Part shown: positions 35,050 through 43,467 of the stretch, piece after piece
Numbering within the stretch: position 1 is the first letter of the stretch
Layout of the letters: the number at the start of each line of letters is the position of its first letter
NCBI GenBank assembly: GCA_001940645.1
Contig: MDVS01000048.1
Location: 90,425-154,424, forward strand
Direction of reading: 5' to 3'
From: Candidatus Heimdallarchaeota archaeon LC_3
GTDB taxonomy: Archaea > Asgardarchaeota > Heimdallarchaeia > Hodarchaeales > LC-3
Length of the DNA stretch: 64,000 nucleotides
The notes under the pieces: generated by a model
The model's database searches: none
What the model was told of the DNA's origin: nothing
What the model saw: the letters and a program-made list of their open reading frames with translations, nothing else
Made by a program: the position numbers and the translations under genes

Positions 35050-36243
35050 CTATATCCCTAATATTCCTTTCAAGAATATAACAAAGACAAATAATTGTGC
35101 TACAAATACTGTAAAACCCTCATAGGTATCCAAACGCCGATCATCTGTTATAGAACTTTTTATTAATAGTAAAATAAGCCAAGAAAATCCTATCTGCACT
35201 AAAATAAAAGGAACGACATGACCATCTGTTTCATGAATTAAAGGTACTCCATGGATAGAATTGGCGTCAGGATGTATTCCCATCCAAGCAGCAAGACCAG
35301 AAAGTAAACCGATTAACCCTAAAATTAGTAAGAGATTTTGCATTGATCCAGCCATTAAATTTCCAAGTCCCAATTCTATACCGCCTTTTTTATTAGCAGC
35401 CAATAATGCAATGAAGTGTTCAGGAACCGATGCAGCGGCACCAATAATAAAAGCTATAAGAAATTCATCAATGTGTTGTTGTTCAGCTAAAAACTCGACA
35501 GAGGATGCTATTATTTCTCCTGCTGCAAAAATTCCAGCAAAAGAAAGTAATAAAAATCCAAATAAAACGTTTCTTCCAACTGAATGATGTGTACTATCGA
35601 GATTTTCTTCTGGAGGTTTTTTCTCAACCATTTTAAGATTATGTTTAACAATGAAATAAAGATAGGCAACATATGTTAAAACCATTAACAATGATGCTTC
35701 ATGAGGTAATCGTGGTAGAATATCAGTTACATTGTCTTGAACGATATTATATACCTCAACTACGAATTCTACAATACCAATAACAAATATTGACCCCAAT
35801 ATGACAATTGCTACCCTCATTATAGGTACTTCTACATCTACTACCTCTTGGGGTAATTCTATAGGACCTTTTCGTATTCGGTTTCCAAGCATGATTAATA
35901 TTCCTAGCATTAGAATATTAAAACCAGTGGCAATAGTTACTAAAGCTATAGCAAATTCTGTTTTTCCTGCGAGAACTGCAAATCCACCAATGACTAATTC
36001 AGGAGTGTTTGACGCGAGCGATGATAAAACCCCTCCAACATACGGAGAAAGTTTTAATTTTTTCCCTAAAATATCAATAGCATGAACTGCAATTTCCGAA
36101 GATTCAATGGCAATTAATAATCCTAGAAAAACAAAAATAACTGAAAAATTGAGGTCTAATTCTGCTTTAAAAAAAACAACATATAAAAGAATAGCAACCC
36201 AATAAAAAGTAAATCTTCCTTTCTTAAATAAATTAAATTCCAT
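35050..36243 (-). CDS. Sodium/calcium exchanger family (CaCA) transporter
   Basis: 397 residues with about ten membrane helices and the two alpha repeats of the family: GGVLSSLASNTPELVIGGFA in the first half and GAAASVPEHFIALLAA in the second, followed by GLGNLMAGSMQNLLLILG. The conserved acidic residues in the repeats (TPE and VPE) bind the cation. The two halves face opposite ways, separated by a charged loop at about residues 205-225. The role is exchange of calcium or another cation against sodium or protons across the membrane. The family member cannot be fixed from sequence alone. The start is ATG 36243. Confidence 0.82.
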   Translation of the reverse strand: MEFNLFKKGRFTFYWVAILLYVVFFKAELDLNFSVIFVFLGLLIAIESSEIAVHAIDILGKKLKLSPYVGGVLSSLASNTPELVIGGFAVLAGKTEFAIALVTIATGFNILMLGILIMLGNRIRKGPIELPQEVVDVEVPIMRVAIVILGSIFVIGIVEFVVEVYNIVQDNVTDILPRLPHEASLLMVLTYVAYLYFIVKHNLKMVEKKPPEENLDSTHHSVGRNVLFGFLLLSFAGIFAAGEIIASSVEFLAEQQHIDEFLIAFIIGAAASVPEHFIALLAANKKGGIELGLGNLMAGSMQNLLLILGLIGLLSGLAAWMGIHPDANSIHGVPLIHETDGHVVPFILVQIGFSWLILLLIKSSITDDRRLDTYEGFTVFVAQLFVFVIFLKGILGI

Positions 36244-36375
36244 ACTATTTATTCCTCAAAGACCCTATATGATTGATACTTACTAATTTATGTCAAAAAA
36301 AAATATCTTTTAAAAATTCTATTGGTTTATCGGATATATGGACAAGATATTTTATCTGAAAAAGTTAGGAAAATT

Positions 36376-38733
36376 TTATTCTAAGCTGTCTTCTTCTTTG
36401 AAATCATGGTTCATTAGCTTATGAATTCTATTTGACAATGTTTTTCCAAATCCAGGTAAATTAGAAATATCAATTGGATCAGCATTGGCTAATGACCTAA
36501 TAGATCCCATTGTTTCTAATAATTGATCCGCTTTTGATCGATTAATTCCCGGAATTCCTCCTAGAACAAATCTTTGAATATCCTGAATGGGATATTTCTT
36601 CGATATTGAGTCTACTTGTGGCAGATTCTTATTATCTTTTTGCTCCCGTTTAGCTAAAGCTACAATAAAATCAGCTGCCTCCTCTTCAGACTCAACTTGT
36701 AGTACAGGTATTTGAAAATCCAAAATAATTGATGCTAATGCTCCGGAGAGTGCTTGTTTAGATATATTAATTGTAACATTAGATAATGATCCGTGCAATA
36801 GAATTATAGGTTTTTCGTAAATTGACAATTTCTGGCTTATTTGTTCGAACAGTCTTCCGTCAATTACTGAATGTGCAAAGTCTTCAGCAGTTTTTCTTTC
36901 AATTATACAATGTTCTGAAACTTTATAGTCTCCTGCTGGTAAATTTATTAAAGATATACTCCAACCAGCTTTTTTTAACAATCGTGGTATGCTTGAATGT
37001 CTTTCACGTGGATCAACTATTATATATGATTTCTCTTCTAAGGGCTCAATCTTAATTACTTCTTGTTTTAAAATCTCATTCTTAGTAGGACTAGATTTAA
37101 GTGAGTTTACTCCATTATTTTTGCTTGCTGAGTAATTAGAATCTGCCTCAGTTTTAGCAATATAATTAGTTAAATCTTTTGATTTTGAGGAAGAGGATAG
37201 ATTAATTAAATTGTTGCCATTAGTTACTGATTTAATTTCAGATTTAAATATTTGGGGTAATTCTTTCCGGATGAATTGTACCACTGATTTTTCTCTTTTT
37301 CTTGTGGCAAAATACATAGCAGCATCTTTTGTATTCTTTGTTACAAGTCGTATTACTTCTGATTGTTTTTTTCTACCCCTTCCTACTCTTTGAACAGATC
37401 TAACAATTGAGGGGACACTGTCGTAAAATATAACTAGATCACATGATCCTACATCTAATCCTTCTTCTCCAACACTAGTAGAGATTAGTATATTCAGATT
37501 TCCATTCTTGAACTCTTCTAAAATTCTTATCTGTTCTTTTTGAGTCATTCCTTTAGATGCATTGCTTCCAGAGGATTGTCCAACAAATTTTTCACAATGA
37601 ATATCATCCTCATGCAATTGATTGTAAACAAAATCAACAGTGTTTCTATAATTAGAAAAGATAATTATTTTTGAGTCTTTTTTAATAGCTCTAGATTTAA
37701 GTAAATCAACTAATTTATGTAATTTGGGGTGAGGAACAGGATTTGACGAAATTATTCGATGGAGGTCTTTAATAAGAGGATTATCAAGAAATTCTTTTAA
37801 GGTCTTCTTCTCTGGTTTAATAATCCAATTTGTCAAGCTTGCTGAAGCTTGTGGGAGCCCCTGAGTTTCAACCAATTCTCTCAAATGAAGAATTCTGATG
37901 AGATTAGGAGTGAAATTAAGTAGTTCTCCTTTTTCAGGATCATCTTTCATCAATAAGACAGCTTGTTTTTGCAAGTCCATCGCTAATGTTTTTGATAAAT
38001 ATCCCTGAACCAGCAACCCTCTATCTTTAATTTCTTTAACCAATTCTTTTTCTACTTTTTCAATAATCTTCAAGCTGTCACGATATACTTGGGGTAATTC
38101 GAGCCATATAACTTTAGGTTTATGACTTGAAACATAAGGTTTTACGTCTGGATCATCATCAAATCTTGAAAGGACGGCTTTAGTCTTCAAATTATCTAGA
38201 ACATTCATTATTTGTTCTTTATTATTACCAGGAGTTGCAGTAAAAGCTATCACCCTTGGATATAGTTGATCAACCTCAAATAACTGCATAATTTTCACAT
38301 ATGCATAGTTTCCCGTTGCTCTATGTGCTTCATCAAAACAAATCAATTGAAAATCTTTAGTGTGTAACCGATCTGCCAAGAAATCATTTGCTAGAGTTTG
38401 GGGTGTACTTACAATTATGGTGTGGTCTAAATATAGTTTTTCTCTCTTTTTAGGAATAGTACTTCCATCAATCTCTAAAACAATATCCGGATCAATAGTT
38501 AAATGATTTTTAAAAGTTTTAGCAATTTGATTTACTAATGGACGAGTTGGTGTAGCCACTAGTATTTTTTTATCTGGCAATTTATCAATGAAATATGCTA
38601 CTAGATACAGCATTACTATTGTTTTACCTAAACCAGTTGGAAGAACGATTAAACTGTTTTGATTAGCAGATTCTGCGAAAAGCATCTCTTGATAGGTTCT
38701 TGTTTCAATATCTTTAATCAAACTTTGTTCCAT
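36376..38733 (-). CDS. hef: Hef: SF2 helicase fused to XPF-type nuclease
   Basis: The N-terminal helicase has Walker A LPTGLGKTIVM, Walker B FDEAHRATGN, motif III FTATPG and motif VI QRVGRGRK. An acidic linker region precedes the XPF/ERCC4 nuclease with DPRERHSS and the catalytic IERKTAEDF (about residue 614), and a tandem HhH domain ends the protein (GGIPGINRSKADQLL and LPGFGKTLSNRI). All parts are intact, so this should be an active fork-structure nuclease for stalled replication forks, the archaeal counterpart of FANCM. The ATG at 38733 is chosen over a GTG at 38745, which adds four residues. The gene is alone, divergent from the RCK pair. Confidence 0.93.
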   Translation of the reverse strand: MEQSLIKDIETRTYQEMLFAESANQNSLIVLPTGLGKTIVMLYLVAYFIDKLPDKKILVATPTRPLVNQIAKTFKNHLTIDPDIVLEIDGSTIPKKREKLYLDHTIIVSTPQTLANDFLADRLHTKDFQLICFDEAHRATGNYAYVKIMQLFEVDQLYPRVIAFTATPGNNKEQIMNVLDNLKTKAVLSRFDDDPDVKPYVSSHKPKVIWLELPQVYRDSLKIIEKVEKELVKEIKDRGLLVQGYLSKTLAMDLQKQAVLLMKDDPEKGELLNFTPNLIRILHLRELVETQGLPQASASLTNWIIKPEKKTLKEFLDNPLIKDLHRIISSNPVPHPKLHKLVDLLKSRAIKKDSKIIIFSNYRNTVDFVYNQLHEDDIHCEKFVGQSSGSNASKGMTQKEQIRILEEFKNGNLNILISTSVGEEGLDVGSCDLVIFYDSVPSIVRSVQRVGRGRKKQSEVIRLVTKNTKDAAMYFATRKREKSVVQFIRKELPQIFKSEIKSVTNGNNLINLSSSSKSKDLTNYIAKTEADSNYSASKNNGVNSLKSSPTKNEILKQEVIKIEPLEEKSYIIVDPRERHSSIPRLLKKAGWSISLINLPAGDYKVSEHCIIERKTAEDFAHSVIDGRLFEQISQKLSIYEKPIILLHGSLSNVTINISKQALSGALASIILDFQIPVLQVESEEEAADFIVALAKREQKDNKNLPQVDSISKKYPIQDIQRFVLGGIPGINRSKADQLLETMGSIRSLANADPIDISNLPGFGKTLSNRIHKLMNHDFKEEDSLE

Positions 38734-38966
38734 AATGCTTCTCACACGATTTCAATAAGAATTTGTTAATAAAATATAATTCAAGTTCTTTTCTAAAAAT
38801 ATTTCTAAAACAATTGTGATTTCTTAACTTTTTATAGATTAAATTATCAATAAATCTTTTAGCATTAATTTTTAAATAAATACATCGGACATTATTAAAT
38901 TAATAAACAATTATTTCTTATCATTTCAATATTTTTACATTAATTAGAGCATTTTTGGTAATTAGA

Positions 38967-40847
38967 ATGAATCAAGAACAACATTTACAAACTAATAAGG
39001 ATCCGCTTCTTGTACCTACTAAAAAGCCTGACTTGAATTATTCCATTAAAGATAAATATTTAGTTTTTAAAACTGAAATCGATGCCATGCGTGCTGAAAC
39101 TAAAGCCGTTCTCAGAAAACTATTTAGAGAGGCAAAGTATTTATGGAGAGGAATGGATCTTGTATTATTATTCATTTTGTTAGCAATTGTTATTATTGCT
39201 GCTTTTTTACTTTCTGTTGTAATAATTCCATTAATTTTATCTTTATTTCCTGGTTCAGTTTTTAAAGAAGCCTTTATTTTCAATGATAACGGTTCTTGGA
39301 AACTTAATAAGTTTTCTATTCAAATGTTGAATATTTGGTTAAACGATACAACACTTAGAATAGGTGTCGGTGGACTAGGAGCATTAGGTATCGCGTTTCG
39401 ATTATTAATGAAACGGGATATTGAAAAATTTAGAGACAAAGTAAAACACAGAGGTGAAGTAACTTATGTTTTTGGTTCAACAATTTATGCTGAACGTTTC
39501 TGTCATCAAATGGTTCACGAGTACGGATATGAAGAGTACATTGCACTAATAAGTGATCAAGATTATTTGTGGGTTCAGAATATAGCAGGTTTGCTCGATA
39601 CTTATACCATGAAAAATTCAAGTGAGTTTGATAAAGAAAATTTCTATACCATGTTAGAATTTAAAAATGCTAAACGGATAATGCTGATGAGTGATAATGT
39701 AGAGAGAAATCAAGCAATACTTACTAATATTCGAGCTGTCAGGCCAGATGTTCCTATATATATATTATCTCAATATACTCCTGCTTTCTTACAATCTAAA
39801 TTAGTTGAAGATGAAAATATTCATATAATTGATGATTTAAATGCTACGAATAAAGGGTTAGTGACCTCTCTCTCGTTAGATATTGTTTATCCAGACTGTA
39901 CTGAAATAAATGTTCCTAGGACTTATGTTGGTCGATCAGGAGAATATCTTACAAAGGATGTTCTTGGTATTGAAGTTTTAGCTATTAGAAGACCTGATAT
40001 TGATGTAGAAGAAGGTTCTTGGAAGATTTTACCTCCTACAGTAAAATTACAACGAACTGATCGAATTCTATGTTATGTTACAACTGATTTTTCTATGAAA
40101 AAAATGAATAGAATCGCCACAGAATTACCAGTACATCCATTAGTACACTTGGGTCACTTAAATGTTGATGGGGTCAAGAATAAAATTACTGATTTGCCAA
40201 GCAGAGCCATCTACTTTGAACCAATGGGCTCTCGTCGTTCTTGGAGAAGAGTTTTTCTAGTATTGTTCGGATTATTATCTATTATAACTTCAATAGTCAT
40301 TGGTCGTTTAAATATCACTTCAATCAATGATTCACTTAATAATGTTGACCTTTTTATTGCTTGGGATGTTATTTTCTTCTTTATTGGGGTAATCCTTCTT
40401 CTATCTGCGTATTGGTTACATCCTATTTCTGAACGAGGAATACGGATAGTTTCTAAAGATGAAAAAAATTATATAATTAAAACAAGATCATTTTCTAAAT
40501 GGGGTGCTGATACAACATACAATTTGAATAAAATGGTTGAAATTTATTGTCTCTTAGATCGTTTATCAGGTGAAAGACAATATTATTTCCAGTTTAAAGA
40601 CAGGAAATTATTACCATTTATTAAAATTTATCCAGACAAAAAGAACAAAGAATCATTTGAATTAACAAAAAATCGATTTGAAAAGAGGTTACAAAGTTAT
40701 ACAGGAAAACAGATTAATATCATTGAAGACATGAATCAAGTAAAAGAAATTAAAGAAGAGCATTATTTAAAAGATGAACCCAATCCTGTTCCAGAAATAT
40801 CTGAACCTAAGTCAGAACCCGAACCTGAAATCGAGGGGGAAGATTGA
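38967..40847 (+). CDS. Membrane protein with RCK (TrkA-N/TrkA-C) domain between membrane helices
   Basis: Membrane helices lie at about 62-93 and 130-148, then a cytoplasmic RCK-like region at about 155-400 (VTYVFGSTIYAERF, then IALISDQDYLW and RIMLMSDNVERNQAIL). Two more helices follow at about 428-448 and 461-485, and an acidic, Pro/Glu-rich C-terminus (EPKSEPEPEIEGED). RCK domains control potassium channels and transporters by binding nucleotides or ions. No TVGYG selectivity filter is seen, and the usual GxGxxG is replaced by GSTIYA, so it is not a standard channel. The plan recalls CASTOR/POLLUX-like proteins. ATG 38967 is preferred to TTG 38955. It is directly followed by a second RCK gene. 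Confidence 0.65.
   Translation: MNQEQHLQTNKDPLLVPTKKPDLNYSIKDKYLVFKTEIDAMRAETKAVLRKLFREAKYLWRGMDLVLLFILLAIVIIAAFLLSVVIIPLILSLFPGSVFKEAFIFNDNGSWKLNKFSIQMLNIWLNDTTLRIGVGGLGALGIAFRLLMKRDIEKFRDKVKHRGEVTYVFGSTIYAERFCHQMVHEYGYEEYIALISDQDYLWVQNIAGLLDTYTMKNSSEFDKENFYTMLEFKNAKRIMLMSDNVERNQAILTNIRAVRPDVPIYILSQYTPAFLQSKLVEDENIHIIDDLNATNKGLVTSLSLDIVYPDCTEINVPRTYVGRSGEYLTKDVLGIEVLAIRRPDIDVEEGSWKILPPTVKLQRTDRILCYVTTDFSMKKMNRIATELPVHPLVHLGHLNVDGVKNKITDLPSRAIYFEPMGSRRSWRRVFLVLFGLLSIITSIVIGRLNITSINDSLNNVDLFIAWDVIFFFIGVILLLSAYWLHPISERGIRIVSKDEKNYIIKTRSFSKWGADTTYNLNKMVEIYCLLDRLSGERQYYFQFKDRKLLPFIKIYPDKKNKESFELTKNRFEKRLQSYTGKQINIIEDMNQVKEIKEEHYLKDEPNPVPEISEPKSEPEPEIEGED
40833..40839 (+). promoter_or_regulatory. 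Shine-Dalgarno of the second RCK gene
   Basis: GAGGGGG lies in the last codons of the first RCK gene, about eight bases before ATG 40848. Together with the direct TGA-ATG junction it points to translational coupling of the two proteins. Confidence 0.6.
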
Positions 40848-41570
40848 ATGGGATTTTTTAAAGATCGAAAGGTAAAAAAATTTGCTGAAAAAGTAGCAGA
40901 AAGAGAAAATACAATATTTATTTTTGGATCGGACATTGTTACCGAAAATTTCGTAAAAGATCTTGTTAATCTTGGTGTGGGAGGTAGAGTTGCATTAATT
41001 GCCGAAGAAGATAGCTTATGGATTGACGAAGTTGAAGAACAAATCACAATTCTTGTTGAAAAACGTAAAGAAGAGTATGACAAACCTCAACTTTTTAATA
41101 CAATCAGTTTTTCAACAGCAGAAAAAATAATTATCTTGCATAAAGATCCAGGACTGGTTCAATCCATTGTTGGCCAAATTAAACATGTATCTCATGGGTT
41201 AAAAATAATTTTAATAGCTCAAAACGCCCCTCCATTCATTAAATATCTATCTGAAGCACAACGAGAAAGATTTATTATAGTGGACAATATTTATCAAGTG
41301 ACAACAAAATTATATAAAGAAATGAAACTGAATCTAGTAAAACCTCCTATTATAACTGTTCCAGTGTGTGAAAGAATGTTTGGTATGGTTGCTAAAGACC
41401 TTGAAGCCCCAAATTCGGTATTATTAAGAGTTGTAAGAAAACATGAGGATACAGGAAAGGACGAATTAATGTCCCCAAAAATTAGATTAAAACCCTCAGA
41501 TCGTTTAATGTTGTATTTATTAAATGATGAAGCTACCATAGATAATGAATTTATAAAATTCTTCGAGTAA
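40848..41570 (+). CDS. Soluble RCK-domain protein, partner of the preceding membrane protein
   Basis: 240 residues without membrane helices. The N-terminal half is TrkA-N-like (TIFIFGSDIVTENFVKDLV, VALIAEEDSLW, EKIIILHKDPGLVQSIV). The C-terminal half is TrkA-C-like (NSVLLRVVRK and KIRLKPSDRLMLYLL). It resembles the RCK part of the protein encoded just before it and begins the base after that gene's stop, with a strong Shine-Dalgarno. The two probably form a mixed gating ring, as KtrA/KtrB-type systems do. The glycine motif for nucleotide binding is also altered here (GSDIVT), so the ligand may not be NAD(H). Confidence 0.75.
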   Translation: MGFFKDRKVKKFAEKVAERENTIFIFGSDIVTENFVKDLVNLGVGGRVALIAEEDSLWIDEVEEQITILVEKRKEEYDKPQLFNTISFSTAEKIIILHKDPGLVQSIVGQIKHVSHGLKIILIAQNAPPFIKYLSEAQRERFIIVDNIYQVTTKLYKEMKLNLVKPPIITVPVCERMFGMVAKDLEAPNSVLLRVVRKHEDTGKDELMSPKIRLKPSDRLMLYLLNDEATIDNEFIKFFE

Positions 41571-41581
41571 AATTCTTTTAC
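41567..41581. terminator. Short inverted repeat between convergent genes
   Basis: GTAAAA-ttc-TTTTAC spans the stop codon of the RCK gene and ends five bases before the stop of the RHH gene on the other strand. The stem is six base pairs. Confidence 0.3.
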
Positions 41582-41585
41582 GATT

Positions 41586-41750
41586 TCACATTTCTTCTTC
41601 TACGTCTTCTTCATTGATCATTACTTCATTTATTAATAAAAGAATACCCTCTCTAATTGCTTCTCCTCTCGTTTTATAAAAACCTTCTCTTACTAATTCA
41701 TCTAATAAATGAACGTGATTTATTGGAATTTTGAAACTTACATTGGGCAA
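41586..41750 (-). CDS. Small ribbon-helix-helix (CopG/Arc-type) protein
   Basis: The minus strand encodes 54 residues from TTG 41750: PNVSFKIPINHVHLLDELV, then REGFYKTRGEAIREGILLLI and an acidic tail NEEDVEEEM. The opening beta strand (VSFKIP), the helix and the turn with TRGEAIREGI are the hallmark of ribbon-helix-helix DNA-binding proteins, where the strand contacts the major groove as a dimer. A TATA-like TTTAAATAG lies about 30 bases upstream. It ends only 16 bases from the convergent RCK gene. No toxin gene is adjacent, so it is more likely a stand-alone regulator than an antitoxin. Confidence 0.7.
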   Translation of the reverse strand: MPNVSFKIPINHVHLLDELVREGFYKTRGEAIREGILLLINEVMINEEDVEEEM

Positions 41751-41776
41751 ATAATATAAACCTTCATTTTTATTCT

Positions 41777-41786
41777 ATTTAAATAA
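41777..41786 (-). promoter_or_regulatory. TATA-like element of the RHH gene
   Basis: On the minus strand TTATTTAAAT is centred about 31 bases before the TTG start at 41750. It supports this small gene as real and nearly leaderless. Confidence 0.4.
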
Positions 41787-41939
41787 TCTCAAACATTAAC
41801 ATCAAGTATAACATTCTTAGCTTTTAGTAACACTTAAAAAGATTTATAATTAATTTTGTCGGTTTATATTTATATCTTAATTTTTTAATTTTGAAAATAT
41901 TATTTGAAAATCCGAACATAAAATTATTTGTTTAGTAAT

Positions 41940-42662
41940 TTATCTACCAACAAACAACCTTTGCCCAAGATGCGTTGGCAGGTTAAATTTATTAATTCCT
42001 GCAACTACTTTATTAATTGGATATCTAACACGGTAATGACTTATTTCATGTTCTTTAGTGTCAAGTACAGCAAAACATGCTCTAGGATCACCATCTCTTG
42101 GTTGGCCAATTGATCCAGGATTCAAAACAAACTTTTTTTTGTCTTCATAAAGAAAGGGGACATGAGTGTGTCCTAAAGCAATAACATCAACATCAAAAAA
42201 TTCAAGCCAGTCATGCATAACCATTTCTTGATCACCGACACCGAAGTAATAAAAATATTCCCAGTCTTCAGGTTCAGAGGGGGTACCGTGAGCTAGATAA
42301 AACTTATATCCATCAATTTTGATATTTAATGTAATTGGTAATGATCTAATATAGTTCCAATGTTCTTGACTTGAGCCAACTTCTTTTCGAGTCCACACTA
42401 ATGCTTTTCTTGCTATCTCGTTGAAGTATTGAGCTTCAGTTTTGAAATTATCAGCTGTTGCAATAAAATCGTGATTTCCTGCAATAACATTTTCCCCACA
42501 TCTCTTCCTAATAATATCAATGATGTCTAGAGGTTTTGTATAATAGCCGATCAAATCTCCAAGACAAATTATTTCAGATATTTCTAATTCATCAATAAAA
42601 TTAAAGACTGTATTTGTTGCTGGAAGATTCGCATGTAAATCAGATATTATAGCTATTTTCAT
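41940..42662 (-). CDS. Metallophosphoesterase (YfcE/MJ0936-like)
   Basis: All calcineurin-like phosphoesterase motifs are present in order: ISDLHANLPA, CLGDLIGY, VIAGNHDF, YLAHGTP and ALGHTHVPF, with the closing NPGSIGQPRDGDP typical of the YfcE/MJ0936 group. These small enzymes bind two metals and cleave phosphodiesters; some members act on cyclic nucleotides. The length of 240 is a little above the usual 160-200, because a helical insertion with HDWLEFFDVD lies in the middle. It is a single gene with start ATG 42662. Confidence 0.88.
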   Translation of the reverse strand: MKIAIISDLHANLPATNTVFNFIDELEISEIICLGDLIGYYTKPLDIIDIIRKRCGENVIAGNHDFIATADNFKTEAQYFNEIARKALVWTRKEVGSSQEHWNYIRSLPITLNIKIDGYKFYLAHGTPSEPEDWEYFYYFGVGDQEMVMHDWLEFFDVDVIALGHTHVPFLYEDKKKFVLNPGSIGQPRDGDPRACFAVLDTKEHEISHYRVRYPINKVVAGINKFNLPTHLGQRLFVGR

Positions 42663-42893
42663 AATTCATTAACCATGGTCAATGAAAGCTAATTAGTAAT
42701 AATAATTAGATATTAACGACTTAACGTTTTTATTATCAACTTTCTTTTTAAATTATATTCTTAAGATTTTAAAATGATGAGTTATTGCAAAAATTTTTCG
42801 AAATTACTAAGTTTTTATTGTTTTTTCTATAATAATGATAAAAACATAAGCAAATTCTGCTTACGATTTATTTTTAGTGAAAGAATAAAGACG

Positions 42894-43301
42894 TTAACTA
42901 TTTGATTTTCTTAATTCATCCTGAGCTGCGCTTAATCGATTCCTAACTTCTATTATTTCAGCTTTAAGATTTTTATTTTCTTCCAATGCTGCCTTTGCTT
43001 GATTTTCATTATCTTCTATTGCCAGTTTTAGCTGACGTTTTTCTTCTATCAATTCACTTCTGTTATCTGTTAATTTACTAAGTTCCTTTTTGATTTTCTC
43101 TAATTCAGCTTCTGAATCCATTAATTTATCATGCTGAGCTTGTTTCTTGTTTCTTAAGTCTTTTATTTCGTCTTCAGCAGATTGAATTGTATTTTTTGAA
43201 GTTTCTATAGCATTTTTAAGTTTATTTTGTGATTCTGATAGATTTTTTAATGTCTCAGTTAAATTTTCTTTAATTTCAGCAACCATACTAAATAATCCCA
43301 C
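42894..43301 (-). CDS. Coiled-coil protein of unknown function
   Basis: 135 residues, nearly all one long charged coiled coil from about residue 8 to 133 (LSESQNKLKNAIETSK, then EAELEKIKKELSKL and LEENKNLKAEIIEVR). No other domain, cysteine or membrane segment is present. A second ATG (residue 6, before VAEIKENL) may be the real start. It lies 166 bases upstream of the gyrase genes' end on the same strand, which by itself says nothing about function. Confidence 0.6.
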   Translation of the reverse strand: MGLFSMVAEIKENLTETLKNLSESQNKLKNAIETSKNTIQSAEDEIKDLRNKKQAQHDKLMDSEAELEKIKKELSKLTDNRSELIEEKRQLKLAIEDNENQAKAALEENKNLKAEIIEVRNRLSAAQDELRKSNS

Positions 43302-43467
43302 ATTTGATTTATTTTTTTATTGAAAATGTCTATAAAATATAATTTGATAAAATTTATCAGCGAATTTAGCTAATAAAATATATTTACAAATCAGTAATTT
43401 TAAATATTTATCTTAGAGTAGTTGAAAAAAAAATGATTAATAAGGTAAAAAATGATTAATTAAACTT

